A DNA stretch of 64,000 bases from NCBI GenBank assembly GCA_009787835.1, contig WQSN01000005.1, forward strand, positions 1 to 64,000, given 5' to 3'. Source of the stretch: Treponema sp. (GTDB lineage Bacteria > Spirochaetota > Spirochaetia > Treponematales > Breznakiellaceae). A program made the translations under genes and the position numbers. Below, piece by piece: positions 50,730 to 60,593 of this stretch (positions are counted from its first letter, which is position 1; the number at the start of each line of letters is the position of its first letter). The notes below the pieces were generated by a model. The model did no database searches. It was not told where the DNA came from and saw only the letters and a list, made by a program, of their open reading frames with translations.

Positions 50730-53075
50730 TCAGGGTTCCACCGTGAAAGATACAGCAGCTTCCTCATCGCCGTTCTGAACGCGCAGTGTATGAAACCCCG
50801 GTACGCGCGGAAGATAAAAAACAAAAGGACGCTTTACGCTGTAGGATCGTCCGCCTGACGTTATATGCAATTCATCGCCTGAGCCGCCTATAACTTCAAC
50901 AGGAATTTCGCTCATGCCGATTCCGGGACTGGAAAGGTACACAAATCCGTCGCGCGGGCTTATTACTTCAAGCGGACGGGAAGCGTAATCAATTGAACCC
51001 TGCCTTACCGCGGAGTTAAACCACGCCTGATATTCCGCAGGATATATTGTTTCACTGCGTCCGTTTATCAATTGATGCCATGTGCAAGAATATGCCGGAA
51101 ATTCCTGGCGGGTATATTCATTTATGACCGCTATACACGCGCTTGCTGGCTCCATTCCAGAAACAGCGCAAACGCGTCTCATCTGCCAGCTTTCCGGTTT
51201 TTTAAAATCAGGGCCGCCAATGCGGTTTGACTCATGTAAAAATGTAAGAGCGTCCCGCGTAATCGCGGCGGAAGCGGAACTGCCTGTTCTTCCGACAACA
51301 GTTTCTCCCGTAAAATTTCCCATCCAGACTCCCGCGGTATATTTGGGCGTAGCGCCGAGAGCGACAATGCTTTGAAACTGATTTGCCGTTCCCGTTTTAA
51401 ACATCGCCGGAAATGAAGTTTTAAAATTGGGCGCATCCCCGAACGCCAGCACCCTCGCTCCGGGATCGGATAAAAAAGAACAGATTAAACGCGCGGTATC
51501 AGCGTAATAAATCCGCTGTTCATTACCGTCCTGTGATTTATCATTTCCTGATTCCGGTATTTCCTTCTTCTCCCATGTGACAGGCAAATAAACTCCGTCC
51601 CTCGGAAAAACACTGAATGCCCTGACAAGTTCAAGCAGGCTTACAGGCGCGTTACCAAGCGCAAGCCCCAATCCCGCTTCCTGCGCGGAATGCTCGATTG
51701 AATCAAAACCCAATGATAAAAGCTTTTGCGTATAATTTTGCACGCTAAGCCTGTATAAAAGATATACAGCGGGAATGTTCAGACTTGACGCGAGGGCTGA
51801 ACGGAAAAGCATTGGCCCGTTAAAGCGGTTGTTAAAATTACGCGGAATGTACAGTTCATTTTCGCCGAAAACCATCTGGACATCGGCCAGTACATCAGTT
51901 GGCAGAAAACCGTTTTCCAGCGCCATCGCATATAGAAAAGGTTTCATGCTGCTGCCTGCCTGATTCAGGGTAAGCACCCCGTCAATCTGTCCTGATGTAT
52001 TTACGCTGCTGAAATCGGCGCTTCCCACCCAGGCGAGAATTTCACCGGTTTCATTGTCAATAACAACTGCCGCCCCGTTTGTAAGACGCGACGAATAGTA
52101 GCGCATAACGTTACTGTAAATCGCGCCTTCAATAAAATGCTGAAGCGAAAGATCCACCGAAAGATACGTTTCCCCGCTAAACGTCCGTGCGTTATGTGTA
52201 ACATTATTAATATTCTCAGGTAAATCGCCTGAAGACAAAATCCTTGAGTTAATATTGCGGATAAGATGCGGCAGTTCAAAGGGATACTTAAAGCGCATTG
52301 CAGATGATTCTGCGAAAAGCCAGTCATCTTCGGCGATACCGGCCAATAAAGGCCATTTGGATTTTAATTTTCTGCTTTTGGAAAATCTTGCCTGCAATTC
52401 TGCCGCCGCGGCAATGCAATTCTGCGGATTGTCAAGAGGATTATACAAACTTGGCCGTCTTGGAATTACTGCCAGAGCGAAAATCTGCGCGGGAGAAAGC
52501 TCATTTATTTGCGCTGAATAAAATGTCCGCGCGGCTGAAGCGACTCCTTCCGTATTATAACCAAACGGCACGGAGTTAAGGTATAATTCAAGTATTTCAT
52601 CTTTTGTAAGCCGCGCTTCAAGGCGATATGCGTTAACAGCTTCACCGATTTTACTGAATAAAGTCTGCCGCCGTAATGAGGACTGATCGGATGAGTTCGC
52701 GATTAAGCGCGCAAGCTGCATTGTTATTGTAGAAGCTCCGCTTACCCTTCTGCCGCCCCCTATATTCTGATAAAGGGCGCGAAGGAGTGCAAGATCATCA
52801 ACGCCGTCATGAAAGAAAAAACGCCTGTCTTCCGCGAAGACAAACACATCCTTTACCTGAGCCGGAATTAAAAGCGGCTTTTCCCTTCTTAGTCCTTCCT
52901 CAAGAGCCGTTATCTGCAGCAATTCGCCGTTTCTATCATAGTAGCGGATACTGTAGGGCCTATCAATAAACAACTTGAGTTCAGGATACGGAGAAAACCG
53001 CAAAAGAAGCCATACAACAACAATCACCGCCGCGGTAATAACGATTATAATAATTGAGTTGCGTTTAACAATCAT
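50730..53075 (-). CDS. pbpC: penicillin-binding protein 1C
   Basis: The 781-residue class A-type enzyme has one N-terminal membrane segment, a GT51 glycosyltransferase domain with Glu82 (EDRRFFFHDGVDD) and GASTITMQLAR, a transpeptidase domain with Ser375-Lys378 (SSMK), SLN (431-433) and KTGTA (560-564), and a C-terminal PBP1C-specific beta-sandwich domain. It polymerises and may cross-link peptidoglycan. It follows the alpha-2-macroglobulin gene by 15 nt, the conserved yfhM-pbpC pair. No ribosome-binding site is obvious, so coupling to the larger gene is possible. Confidence 0.95.
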   Translation of the reverse strand: MIVKRNSIIIIVITAAVIVVVWLLLRFSPYPELKLFIDRPYSIRYYDRNGELLQITALEEGLRREKPLLIPAQVKDVFVFAEDRRFFFHDGVDDLALLRALYQNIGGGRRVSGASTITMQLARLIANSSDQSSLRRQTLFSKIGEAVNAYRLEARLTKDEILELYLNSVPFGYNTEGVASAARTFYSAQINELSPAQIFALAVIPRRPSLYNPLDNPQNCIAAAAELQARFSKSRKLKSKWPLLAGIAEDDWLFAESSAMRFKYPFELPHLIRNINSRILSSGDLPENINNVTHNARTFSGETYLSVDLSLQHFIEGAIYSNVMRYYSSRLTNGAAVVIDNETGEILAWVGSADFSSVNTSGQIDGVLTLNQAGSSMKPFLYAMALENGFLPTDVLADVQMVFGENELYIPRNFNNRFNGPMLFRSALASSLNIPAVYLLYRLSVQNYTQKLLSLGFDSIEHSAQEAGLGLALGNAPVSLLELVRAFSVFPRDGVYLPVTWEKKEIPESGNDKSQDGNEQRIYYADTARLICSFLSDPGARVLAFGDAPNFKTSFPAMFKTGTANQFQSIVALGATPKYTAGVWMGNFTGETVVGRTGSSASAAITRDALTFLHESNRIGGPDFKKPESWQMRRVCAVSGMEPASACIAVINEYTRQEFPAYSCTWHQLINGRSETIYPAEYQAWFNSAVRQGSIDYASRPLEVISPRDGFVYLSSPGIGMSEIPVEVIGGSGDELHITSGGRSYSVKRPFVFYLPRVPGFHTLRVQNGDEEAAVSFTVEP

Positions 53076-53090
53076 AAAATAATATTATAA

Positions 53091-56000
53091 TTACTCAATC
53101 GTGTATATTACGCCGTTTGTGCGTCCGAATACTTCCGCTTCGTACATGCACTCCGCCTGTACGGGCGGAGTCGGGTATACTCCCCTCCTTGCCGTGCGGA
53201 AAAGAAAACTGACCGTGTTTTCCCCTCTTGTGAACCTGTCCCAGAAATACTGAACTTCATTGTCCATAATAACCTGATGGCTAATCCATGATCTGTAGCT
53301 TCCCGCTTCATCTCCGTCTGCGCCTCCCATGTCCTGATAGGAAGCTGTAGTTACAAAGGCCGCGTCCAGTATTTCAGCTCCCGAAGGAACCGGTACGCGC
53401 AGCGCAAGATATGAACGGTCTCTGCCAGAAGATACCCTGACCCTGGCTCGGTATGTTTTTCCGCTCTGTAAAGCTGTTTCCTTTACTTCTTCGCCCGTAT
53501 TTATGTCGTATATCGCCATGAAAACTCCGATGCCTTCATCGCGGCTGTTCTGAAGTTCCGACGGTATCGCATAACGCAGGGATGCGGAATAATAAACAGA
53601 ACCGGTCCCCCGGCGCGAGAAGTTCAAAGGATGCATCCTGTCCCGCGCGATATTTGCAAGTACATTATCCGTAAAATCAAATGTTCCCGTAACGGGCTTC
53701 GCTCCAAGACCTCTGAACATTCCGCTTAACAGTTCGCTTCCGGCGATTGTAACAGAAGCGCTGACATCCGTGTTAACAAGATTTTCCGCCCTTATTAACG
53801 CGTCTATCGCGGAAAGAACGCGCACTGTTACCGCCGTACTCTGCCAATAACCGTTATCAGCGCGTTTCCCTTCCATCAGCGAGTAAAGAAGCCGTGTGTT
53901 AATATCATCCCCCGGATACTGATCCGCAAAGAACTGAAGGGCAAGCGCAAGCTGTTCCAGGTTTCCTCCGTAATAACTGATACGGTATCTGTCCAAAGGA
54001 TCGGTAATTTCCGCGCCTCTTGCAGTAAGCCGAATCAGATTGCGCAGACGCTGCGCGGTATTGGCAGCGTCGCCGCTTAGGCCAAGGATACGGTAAGTCA
54101 TTCCAATGAAGGCCAGCGTAGACGGGTCTGCGTTATCGCGTCTCAGGATTTCAGCTAACCGCGACGGATCTACCCTTTCGCCGAGCATGGAAAAAACATA
54201 GAGCATATAGGCCTGCAAGTACGACTGATTATAATACGATGATGAGTTTGAACTCAATCTCTGCATCTCCTGATATTCACGGTTAAGGTATGTGACAAGG
54301 GATACTAAATTCAACGATGAAGGCACATTTATATTTTTTGATTTCGCTATTGCGATTATATGCGCTATACGCAGGCTGACATAAAAATCAGCGCCTGTTC
54401 CGGAAGGCCAGTAGGGAAAACCGCCGTTAGTCATCTGCAGTTGAGCCCAGTACCTTAATTCATTGGCAACCACAAGATGAGGGTCGGACACTTCGCTTTT
54501 CAGGCCCAAACTGTCAAGATATTCACCGAATACGGCTAATGGAAAAATAGCCGCGCTTCGCTGTTCAAGACACCCGTAGGGATACCTGAACAGCCAGGTA
54601 ACCGCCGAATCCATCAAACTGAGGCGCGTAGCGTCAAGGGTAAGCGAAAGACTGCCAACCCCGTTATCTGCAAATGAAGGGATAACAAGACCTTCGCTTG
54701 CCGCGTCTCCTGTAACAGAGCCTGTGGTTGTAACAGTCTCCATAACATACGGATGTTCTATAACCATTTCCTTTATAAGCCTTTCATTTAAGATACTAGA
54801 ACTAATGGTAAAGTTTAAAGTGACTGTTCCCTCTTTTACAGCGGCTACGTCAAAATAAACTACGGCATTGTCGCCGCTTCTTACCGTTACGCGCCGTTCA
54901 ACTGTCCCGTCCACAAAAGCCTGCCCTGGAATTTTAAGATAACCGCTTGATGTCTCATTGGGCAGCGGAGCGCCTATATCAAGTTTTACCGTAAGCGTAT
55001 GTGCGCCCGAATCGAGATTTGTAATCAACACTCCCGCTTCCGCAGTATCGCGTTCACGCAGGCGGCGCGGAATAACTTCGCGCACATTGATCCTGTTCTG
55101 GGCGGCGATTTCGCTTTCTTTGAGAGCGAACAGATCTCCGCGAACCCCGAATACCGTTACGCGATATGTCGTAAGATTGTCAGGAAGCCTGAATTTGCAC
55201 GTAACTTTACCGCTTGAGTCCGTTATCAGCATGGGTTCAAAAACAGCGGTGGGATTAAAGTCCTTGCGCTCTTCAATCTTGCTGTCATCTTCCGCGTCTC
55301 CTCCCGCGAGGTTTTTAACGCTGTATGTAACGGGGTCCATAAGCCATGCGCGCGAATCGCCTCCGTTTACTGAAAGCGGAAAACGGTTTTCATTGTAAAA
55401 ATAACTTATCGGATCCGGCACATGGTAATTGATAAGATCAAGCACGCCGCGATCTACCGCCATAAGCGTAAGCTCCGCGTTTGGCAGCGGCCTTCCGTCC
55501 TTTGTAGCGGTTAACGTCATGGTAACTTCCTCGCCGGGACGGTAGGTGATTTTGTCGCTGTCAACTTTTACCGAAAACGCCCTTGCGCGTGCGTTTACAT
55601 TAACGCGCGTTACGCCAAAATAGCCTTTTGGCTTGTCAAGATCGGAGCTGCCGTACTCGTGTGTTGGAGGGCCTGATCTGACTGAATAGGATGAAACAGA
55701 CACATAAACCACAGGCACATAATTACGCGCGATTGGAATGTCAATTACCGTGACAGGTTCCGAAAAATGACGTACTTCCTCGGTAAAAATGCCTTCGCGC
55801 TCTACAGTGACAAGATACCAGCCTTCAGGAAGCGTACTCTGCATAAGTATCTTCGCCGTGTCGCCGGGTTCATACATTTCCTGATCGGGCGAAAGCCTGA
55901 TTTCTGTGGGGTTGCCCATGTTCCAGTAACCGCCTGAACCTGTAACATAAAAAGTTATTTCTGTAAGCGCGGTTCTGCCTTCGCGATCTTTTGAAGAAAC

Positions 56001-59000
56001 CCTCAATATATGATAACCTGCGGATGACGGTTTTACCCTGATGGAACCTCCGCCGTCCCTTATGGTGATTTTCTGCAGGCTGTCCACTACCTGCTCAGGC
56101 ATATATTCATCATAAACATATCCGCTCACTCCGCGCTGCTGAACGCGCCGCCAGTCTTCGCGGATTAACTCAACGTTAAGCGCCATTGAATCTTCCCCGC
56201 TCTGCATAAAAAGAGCGCTGCCTGAAGTTTTCTCGCCAGAAGTATTTACGGTAATATAGCCAAATGTCATCTCTTCCGCGGCCCGGGCGAAACCGCCTGC
56301 GTTTCTGCTCAGGCCGATATAAAATCCCGCAGGATGCACAATAACATCCCTGTACGCGGCTACCATCTGGTTACTGATATCTGTTACTCTCGCTTCGGTC
56401 TGATAAAGATAGGGAGCGCCGACAACTCTCGCGCTGCCTGTTTTCTGGGTGATGCTCGCGCTTCCCTGCCCGCTCAGCGTTCCGCTCTGCGATGACACAT
56501 AACGCTTGCTGTCCCAGACGCGCCTGGGTCCAAACAAGAAACCTCTCGTATCAGCGTTACTGGAACGGAAGGTTGTCATTTCTTCGTACCACGCGCTTTC
56601 CCATGTAGCGCCTGACAGGCTGCCGCCAGAAAGATAACTCGCGTTAAGAGTTAAATTAATGTCATCTCCGCCTATAACAGGCGCGGCCGGAGCGGAAAGC
56701 GCAGCCTGAAATTTCAACCGTTCAAAAAAAGCGACCGTTATGGGAACATTCGCAATAATTTCATTGTTCAATCCGTCTGTGCGTTTATAAGTCAGGCGGT
56801 AAGATCCGGGTTTCAAATCATCGGGAATGTTTATTGAACCGTAGAAACCGCCAGACTCAGAAGTTATCCCTTCAATGGTAGCGACCTGCTGCCCGTTATA
56901 TATATCCTCTTCCAGTATAACCGAAAAATTCCCCTGATAAATCGCGTACATTCCCAGCACTTTTGAACGGTCAACGCCCCGGTATGTCAGAACTTCGCCG
57001 GGTCTGTAAAGCCCGCGATCAGAAAATAAAAACGCGACAGGAGTAATTTCCTCCGCGCGCTGCGGATAAGCGGATTGAATTCCAAAAAACCAGTTGTTAT
57101 GCGAAGAAGGCGAATAGATTGCCCTATCGCCGTCTTTTTCAACCATGACAAACGGATCATCAAATCCGCGCCAGCTATTGGCGGATACGGTATTATCGCG
57201 CAGAATTGACGCGTCCAAATTTAAAACAGCCAGCCCGTTTTTATCAGTAGTAGTTTCGCCGAAATTCTGAATGAACGATAAATCGTAGATGGTTCTTACC
57301 ATAGCCGAAGGAAGCAGTTTTACAGAAGCGCCTTCCACAGGTTTACCAGTAGAAAGGCTTGTAACCATCACAGCGACCTTGTTAAAGCCGTATCGTACTG
57401 TCATGCCTAGATCGGTAACCTGTATGTTCAGTTCATTTTCCGCCGTCCATGTGCCGGTACGGTATGTGTCATCCCTCTGTCTCTCACTTGTTAATAGCTG
57501 GAGGTTAGCCCTGAAAGCGATAAAACCTTTTCCTTTATCGTTAAGATGGGGCGAAAGATCAATCTCCTCAAAATATTTCGCGTTGGCTATTCCGGGAAAT
57601 ATATTGGTTCTTTTAATATCATAAGGTGTTATCCAAGGATTGCTGCTTGCGCCCAACTGATAAAAGGAACCTCCCGCGGCATTTGTGTATTCAAAAAGAA
57701 AACGCGGAGGAAACTGAGCTTCAAGCATGGCCTGTCCGTAATCAAGAAAACGCACGGAGCCTACAGGCGGCGGCTCATCCGGTACAACAATATCGCAAAT
57801 ATAGTTCTCGCCCAGCTTTCTTCCGTAGATATCTTCTACAGTTGCAGCTAACATAAGGCGGAAGCGCGATCCGTAACTGACAGGCAGATTACAGACGCGC
57901 AATGTGCTTCCCCATACTTCAATGTTTTCACCGCTAACGCTCATAAAAGGATTTGTGCTGACAGCGTTACGCACGGAATCCTCGTTCAGTGGATATGAAA
58001 AATATATTTCAACCAAATTGCGGTATCTGCCGTAACCGGGAGTGCGGCTGTGCCAGTTAACTTTGAACGGACCGGGAGTATTAAAACTGAAAACCTGATC
58101 CGATTCGGTTCCGTGGCTGCCGCTTCTGGATCTCGCTCCCTGTTTAAGTATAACCCTTACCCTTGTGTCAAAATCCACAGTGTCCGGAAGTTCAGCGGTG
58201 ATTTTATAGTCATTTTCCTGTTTAAGCGTAAATCTTTTAATAACATCCGCGCCCCATATTTCCAGATACTGGACAATATCCGCAGTCTGCACGGGATAGT
58301 TAAATTCCATGCCGATCTTTTTGGCGGCTTCAGGAGGGACATTGCTGTTATTAAAATAAAAACCGGTAAGTTTTCTGAATTCTTCGCCCGGAGTTAAGTT
58401 AATGATTTTCAGCGTTTCGGTGTTAAAGGTAAAAACCCTTTCCCCGGAAATTTCTTCGCCGTACACCGACGTTGCGTTAGCTGCAACCGTAATTGTATAA
58501 ACCTGCTGGCTTCTGCATGGTTCGTCGCCCTCAAAACTCAGGAAACCAGTCCCGTACCAGCGGAATGTCCCCTTTATCGGCGGACTGATGCTCATTACAG
58601 GAGAATCCGCGCTCGGCGTTCCCAGGCTTGATAGAGGAATCATCGGCTGGGAGAAGATCACATAAATGGAAGGTCTCTGTATCGCCGATGAATAATCACC
58701 GCGCGGCCCCCAATCCACAACAGTAAGGGATTCTGATGAGGGGTTTTGTAATAATCCTTCACGGCCCGCTTCCTGAGCCGCCATAATTGCCGCTATTCTG
58801 CTTCTTTCAGCCGCAGGATCAAAATAAACAGTTTTATATTCGGAAAGTCTGCGTAAACCGCCTCCTGTAACAATTCCCTGCCCCGAGCTTCCGGCGGCTG
58901 CGCCTGAAAGCGCTGCGGCGCTTAAAACAACAGCCGCGTCTTCCGCTTCAGCTTTTTGCGGCCTGTAATCAAGAGTAAAAGCAGCTTCAATCGCCGCATT

Positions 59001-59165
59001 ATTCGCAAGAAGCCTCATCGAATTTTCCGAACCTGTAGTGCGGTCTCCCGTGAACAATTCCGCGGAAACAGGTTCCTGCAATATTTCATTGCTTTTTAAG
59101 TTGTCACAGCTTATATATAAACCTGCTGAAAGCAGGAGTATTAAAAATTTATATAATCTTTTCAC
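53091..59165 (-). CDS. alpha-2-macroglobulin family lipoprotein with thioester motif
   Basis: This 2024-residue protein has a signal peptide with lipobox YISC (Cys20), so it should be anchored in the periplasm. It contains repeated MG domains, a bait-like central region and the thioester motif CLEQ (Cys1532-Gln1535) in YPYGCLEQRS. The thioester covalently traps attacking proteases. The start is GTG at 59165, with AGGAGG upstream. With PBP1C it is thought to guard and repair the envelope when breached. The family is rare in anaerobic gut bacteria at large but known in spirochaetes and proteobacteria. Confidence 0.95.
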   Translation of the reverse strand: MKRLYKFLILLLSAGLYISCDNLKSNEILQEPVSAELFTGDRTTGSENSMRLLANNAAIEAAFTLDYRPQKAEAEDAAVVLSAAALSGAAAGSSGQGIVTGGGLRRLSEYKTVYFDPAAERSRIAAIMAAQEAGREGLLQNPSSESLTVVDWGPRGDYSSAIQRPSIYVIFSQPMIPLSSLGTPSADSPVMSISPPIKGTFRWYGTGFLSFEGDEPCRSQQVYTITVAANATSVYGEEISGERVFTFNTETLKIINLTPGEEFRKLTGFYFNNSNVPPEAAKKIGMEFNYPVQTADIVQYLEIWGADVIKRFTLKQENDYKITAELPDTVDFDTRVRVILKQGARSRSGSHGTESDQVFSFNTPGPFKVNWHSRTPGYGRYRNLVEIYFSYPLNEDSVRNAVSTNPFMSVSGENIEVWGSTLRVCNLPVSYGSRFRLMLAATVEDIYGRKLGENYICDIVVPDEPPPVGSVRFLDYGQAMLEAQFPPRFLFEYTNAAGGSFYQLGASSNPWITPYDIKRTNIFPGIANAKYFEEIDLSPHLNDKGKGFIAFRANLQLLTSERQRDDTYRTGTWTAENELNIQVTDLGMTVRYGFNKVAVMVTSLSTGKPVEGASVKLLPSAMVRTIYDLSFIQNFGETTTDKNGLAVLNLDASILRDNTVSANSWRGFDDPFVMVEKDGDRAIYSPSSHNNWFFGIQSAYPQRAEEITPVAFLFSDRGLYRPGEVLTYRGVDRSKVLGMYAIYQGNFSVILEEDIYNGQQVATIEGITSESGGFYGSINIPDDLKPGSYRLTYKRTDGLNNEIIANVPITVAFFERLKFQAALSAPAAPVIGGDDINLTLNASYLSGGSLSGATWESAWYEEMTTFRSSNADTRGFLFGPRRVWDSKRYVSSQSGTLSGQGSASITQKTGSARVVGAPYLYQTEARVTDISNQMVAAYRDVIVHPAGFYIGLSRNAGGFARAAEEMTFGYITVNTSGEKTSGSALFMQSGEDSMALNVELIREDWRRVQQRGVSGYVYDEYMPEQVVDSLQKITIRDGGGSIRVKPSSAGYHILRVSSKDREGRTALTEITFYVTGSGGYWNMGNPTEIRLSPDQEMYEPGDTAKILMQSTLPEGWYLVTVEREGIFTEEVRHFSEPVTVIDIPIARNYVPVVYVSVSSYSVRSGPPTHEYGSSDLDKPKGYFGVTRVNVNARARAFSVKVDSDKITYRPGEEVTMTLTATKDGRPLPNAELTLMAVDRGVLDLINYHVPDPISYFYNENRFPLSVNGGDSRAWLMDPVTYSVKNLAGGDAEDDSKIEERKDFNPTAVFEPMLITDSSGKVTCKFRLPDNLTTYRVTVFGVRGDLFALKESEIAAQNRINVREVIPRRLRERDTAEAGVLITNLDSGAHTLTVKLDIGAPLPNETSSGYLKIPGQAFVDGTVERRVTVRSGDNAVVYFDVAAVKEGTVTLNFTISSSILNERLIKEMVIEHPYVMETVTTTGSVTGDAASEGLVIPSFADNGVGSLSLTLDATRLSLMDSAVTWLFRYPYGCLEQRSAAIFPLAVFGEYLDSLGLKSEVSDPHLVVANELRYWAQLQMTNGGFPYWPSGTGADFYVSLRIAHIIAIAKSKNINVPSSLNLVSLVTYLNREYQEMQRLSSNSSSYYNQSYLQAYMLYVFSMLGERVDPSRLAEILRRDNADPSTLAFIGMTYRILGLSGDAANTAQRLRNLIRLTARGAEITDPLDRYRISYYGGNLEQLALALQFFADQYPGDDINTRLLYSLMEGKRADNGYWQSTAVTVRVLSAIDALIRAENLVNTDVSASVTIAGSELLSGMFRGLGAKPVTGTFDFTDNVLANIARDRMHPLNFSRRGTGSVYYSASLRYAIPSELQNSRDEGIGVFMAIYDINTGEEVKETALQSGKTYRARVRVSSGRDRSYLALRVPVPSGAEILDAAFVTTASYQDMGGADGDEAGSYRSWISHQVIMDNEVQYFWDRFTRGENTVSFLFRTARRGVYPTPPVQAECMYEAEVFGRTNGVIYTIE

Positions 59166-59263
59166 GGCTCCTCCTGGGGGAACCTTAAGGCTGAGGTTCC
59201 ATTGGTAATTGTTACATACTGCCGGCGTATATGCAAGACGCGATAGTTACTGTTTTAAATAAA

Positions 59264-59272
59264 TGTTAAAAT
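59264..59272 (+). promoter_or_regulatory. extended -10 promoter just before the glycosidase-like gene
   Basis: TGTTAAAAT (59264-59272) is an extended -10 box whose TAAAAT matches 5 of 6 consensus bases; the -35 region is weak. The ATG at 59279 is 6 nt on, so the mRNA is predicted to be leaderless, in agreement with the absence of a Shine-Dalgarno sequence. Confidence 0.45.
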
Positions 59273-59278
59273 AAGATT

Positions 59279-60580
59279 ATGGATAAAAAAATTTTAATTA
59301 AAACAAACGAATTATCAGTACCGGTGATATTTCTTTTAACGCTTGTTTTCTTATCCTGCGCTTCAGTTTCTCCGCCGCAGAGGCGTATTCCGGAGGATTA
59401 TTCAGGAATTGTGCACGCGGGAGGATCCCGCACACCGGAAGAATTCAGGCTTATGAAATCTCTTGGCATGAACTGGACGCTTCACACTTTTAACTGGAGC
59501 AGAATTGAAAGCGAACCAGGGAAATGGGATTTCCGGTATTATGATGAAATAGTTGACATGGCAGACAGAGCGGGAATCAAAACGCTTGGCGTTCTTGCCT
59601 ATGATAACGGGAATGTTCAGAGAAATCAGACCGTTTCGCGTTACATTCCTTCCCATGAAATTCCGCTTTTTCTGGAATATGTGCGAAAGACTGTAACGCA
59701 TTTCCGCGGCAGGGTTGACGCGTGGTGCATCTGGAACGAACCCAATACACCGCGCTTTTGGAAAGGCACTGACGCGGAATTTTACGAACTTACAAAGCTT
59801 GCTGCGGATACTGTCCGCGAAACTGACAGCGAAGTAATCCTGCTGGGCGGCGCTGTTAACCGCGGGGTTTTCGGTTTGCCAAAAAAATTTATAAACGGAT
59901 TGTTCAAATCCGCTTCCATGAACAGGATGGACGGCGTGGCGTTTCATCCTTATGAATTAAATCCCGCAAGGACAGCCCGTTTATATGATAATTTTCAGAA
60001 GATGGTTAAGCCCTGGGGGTTTGATAACAAAATCTGGATAACTGAGGTTGGGTATCCCACAGGCGGCCTGTATCCCACAAAAGTTAGTGAAAAAAAATTC
60101 AGCCATTATGTAATAAAAACTTTTACCCTTCTTGCAATAAGGGATACCCGGGTTATTCTTTGGTATCAGCTCTTCGATTCAGTTAACCGTAATCCTTCAA
60201 ATTCAGAAAATTTCTTCGGACTGGTGAGGAGCGCAGAGGATTATCAGTCAAAAGGCTCAGAAGCGTTCAGGTTATGCGCAACTTATATTTCGGGAACATT
60301 TTTAAACGCGCAGGATCTCCGCCGTGAAAATTTGCCTTCTTCGCTTAACGCGTATTATTTTTACGGAGAAGAAACCAGCGCGCTGGTGCTCTGGAACGAT
60401 AATCCTGCGCCGGTAAAAATCAGGACCAGTCTGCCGGGAACAGTCCATGCCATGCATAATATAAATACAGGCGCAAAAGCGGATATACAGGCCAATGCTG
60501 ATATACGGGTCGGAAGCGAACCTGTTTTTATCACATGGCAGGTTTCTGACGCGCGGACTGTTGTCCTGAAAAGAAGATGA
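59279..60580 (+). CDS. clan GH-A glycosidase-like lipoprotein
   Basis: The 433-residue protein has a signal peptide and lipobox LVFLSC (Cys27). The TIM-barrel domain shows the acid/base Glu154 in IWNEPN and the nucleophile Glu256 in WITEVGYPT, both in clan GH-A context (families 5, 39 and relatives), with a C-terminal beta-rich region. It should hydrolyse glycans at the cell surface or periplasm. The family cannot be fixed by eye. It converges with the MATE gene, 13 nt between stops. No Shine-Dalgarno sequence is present. Confidence 0.85.
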   Translation: MDKKILIKTNELSVPVIFLLTLVFLSCASVSPPQRRIPEDYSGIVHAGGSRTPEEFRLMKSLGMNWTLHTFNWSRIESEPGKWDFRYYDEIVDMADRAGIKTLGVLAYDNGNVQRNQTVSRYIPSHEIPLFLEYVRKTVTHFRGRVDAWCIWNEPNTPRFWKGTDAEFYELTKLAADTVRETDSEVILLGGAVNRGVFGLPKKFINGLFKSASMNRMDGVAFHPYELNPARTARLYDNFQKMVKPWGFDNKIWITEVGYPTGGLYPTKVSEKKFSHYVIKTFTLLAIRDTRVILWYQLFDSVNRNPSNSENFFGLVRSAEDYQSKGSEAFRLCATYISGTFLNAQDLRRENLPSSLNAYYFYGEETSALVLWNDNPAPVKIRTSLPGTVHAMHNINTGAKADIQANADIRVGSEPVFITWQVSDARTVVLKRR

Positions 60581-60593
60581 CACATAACATAAT

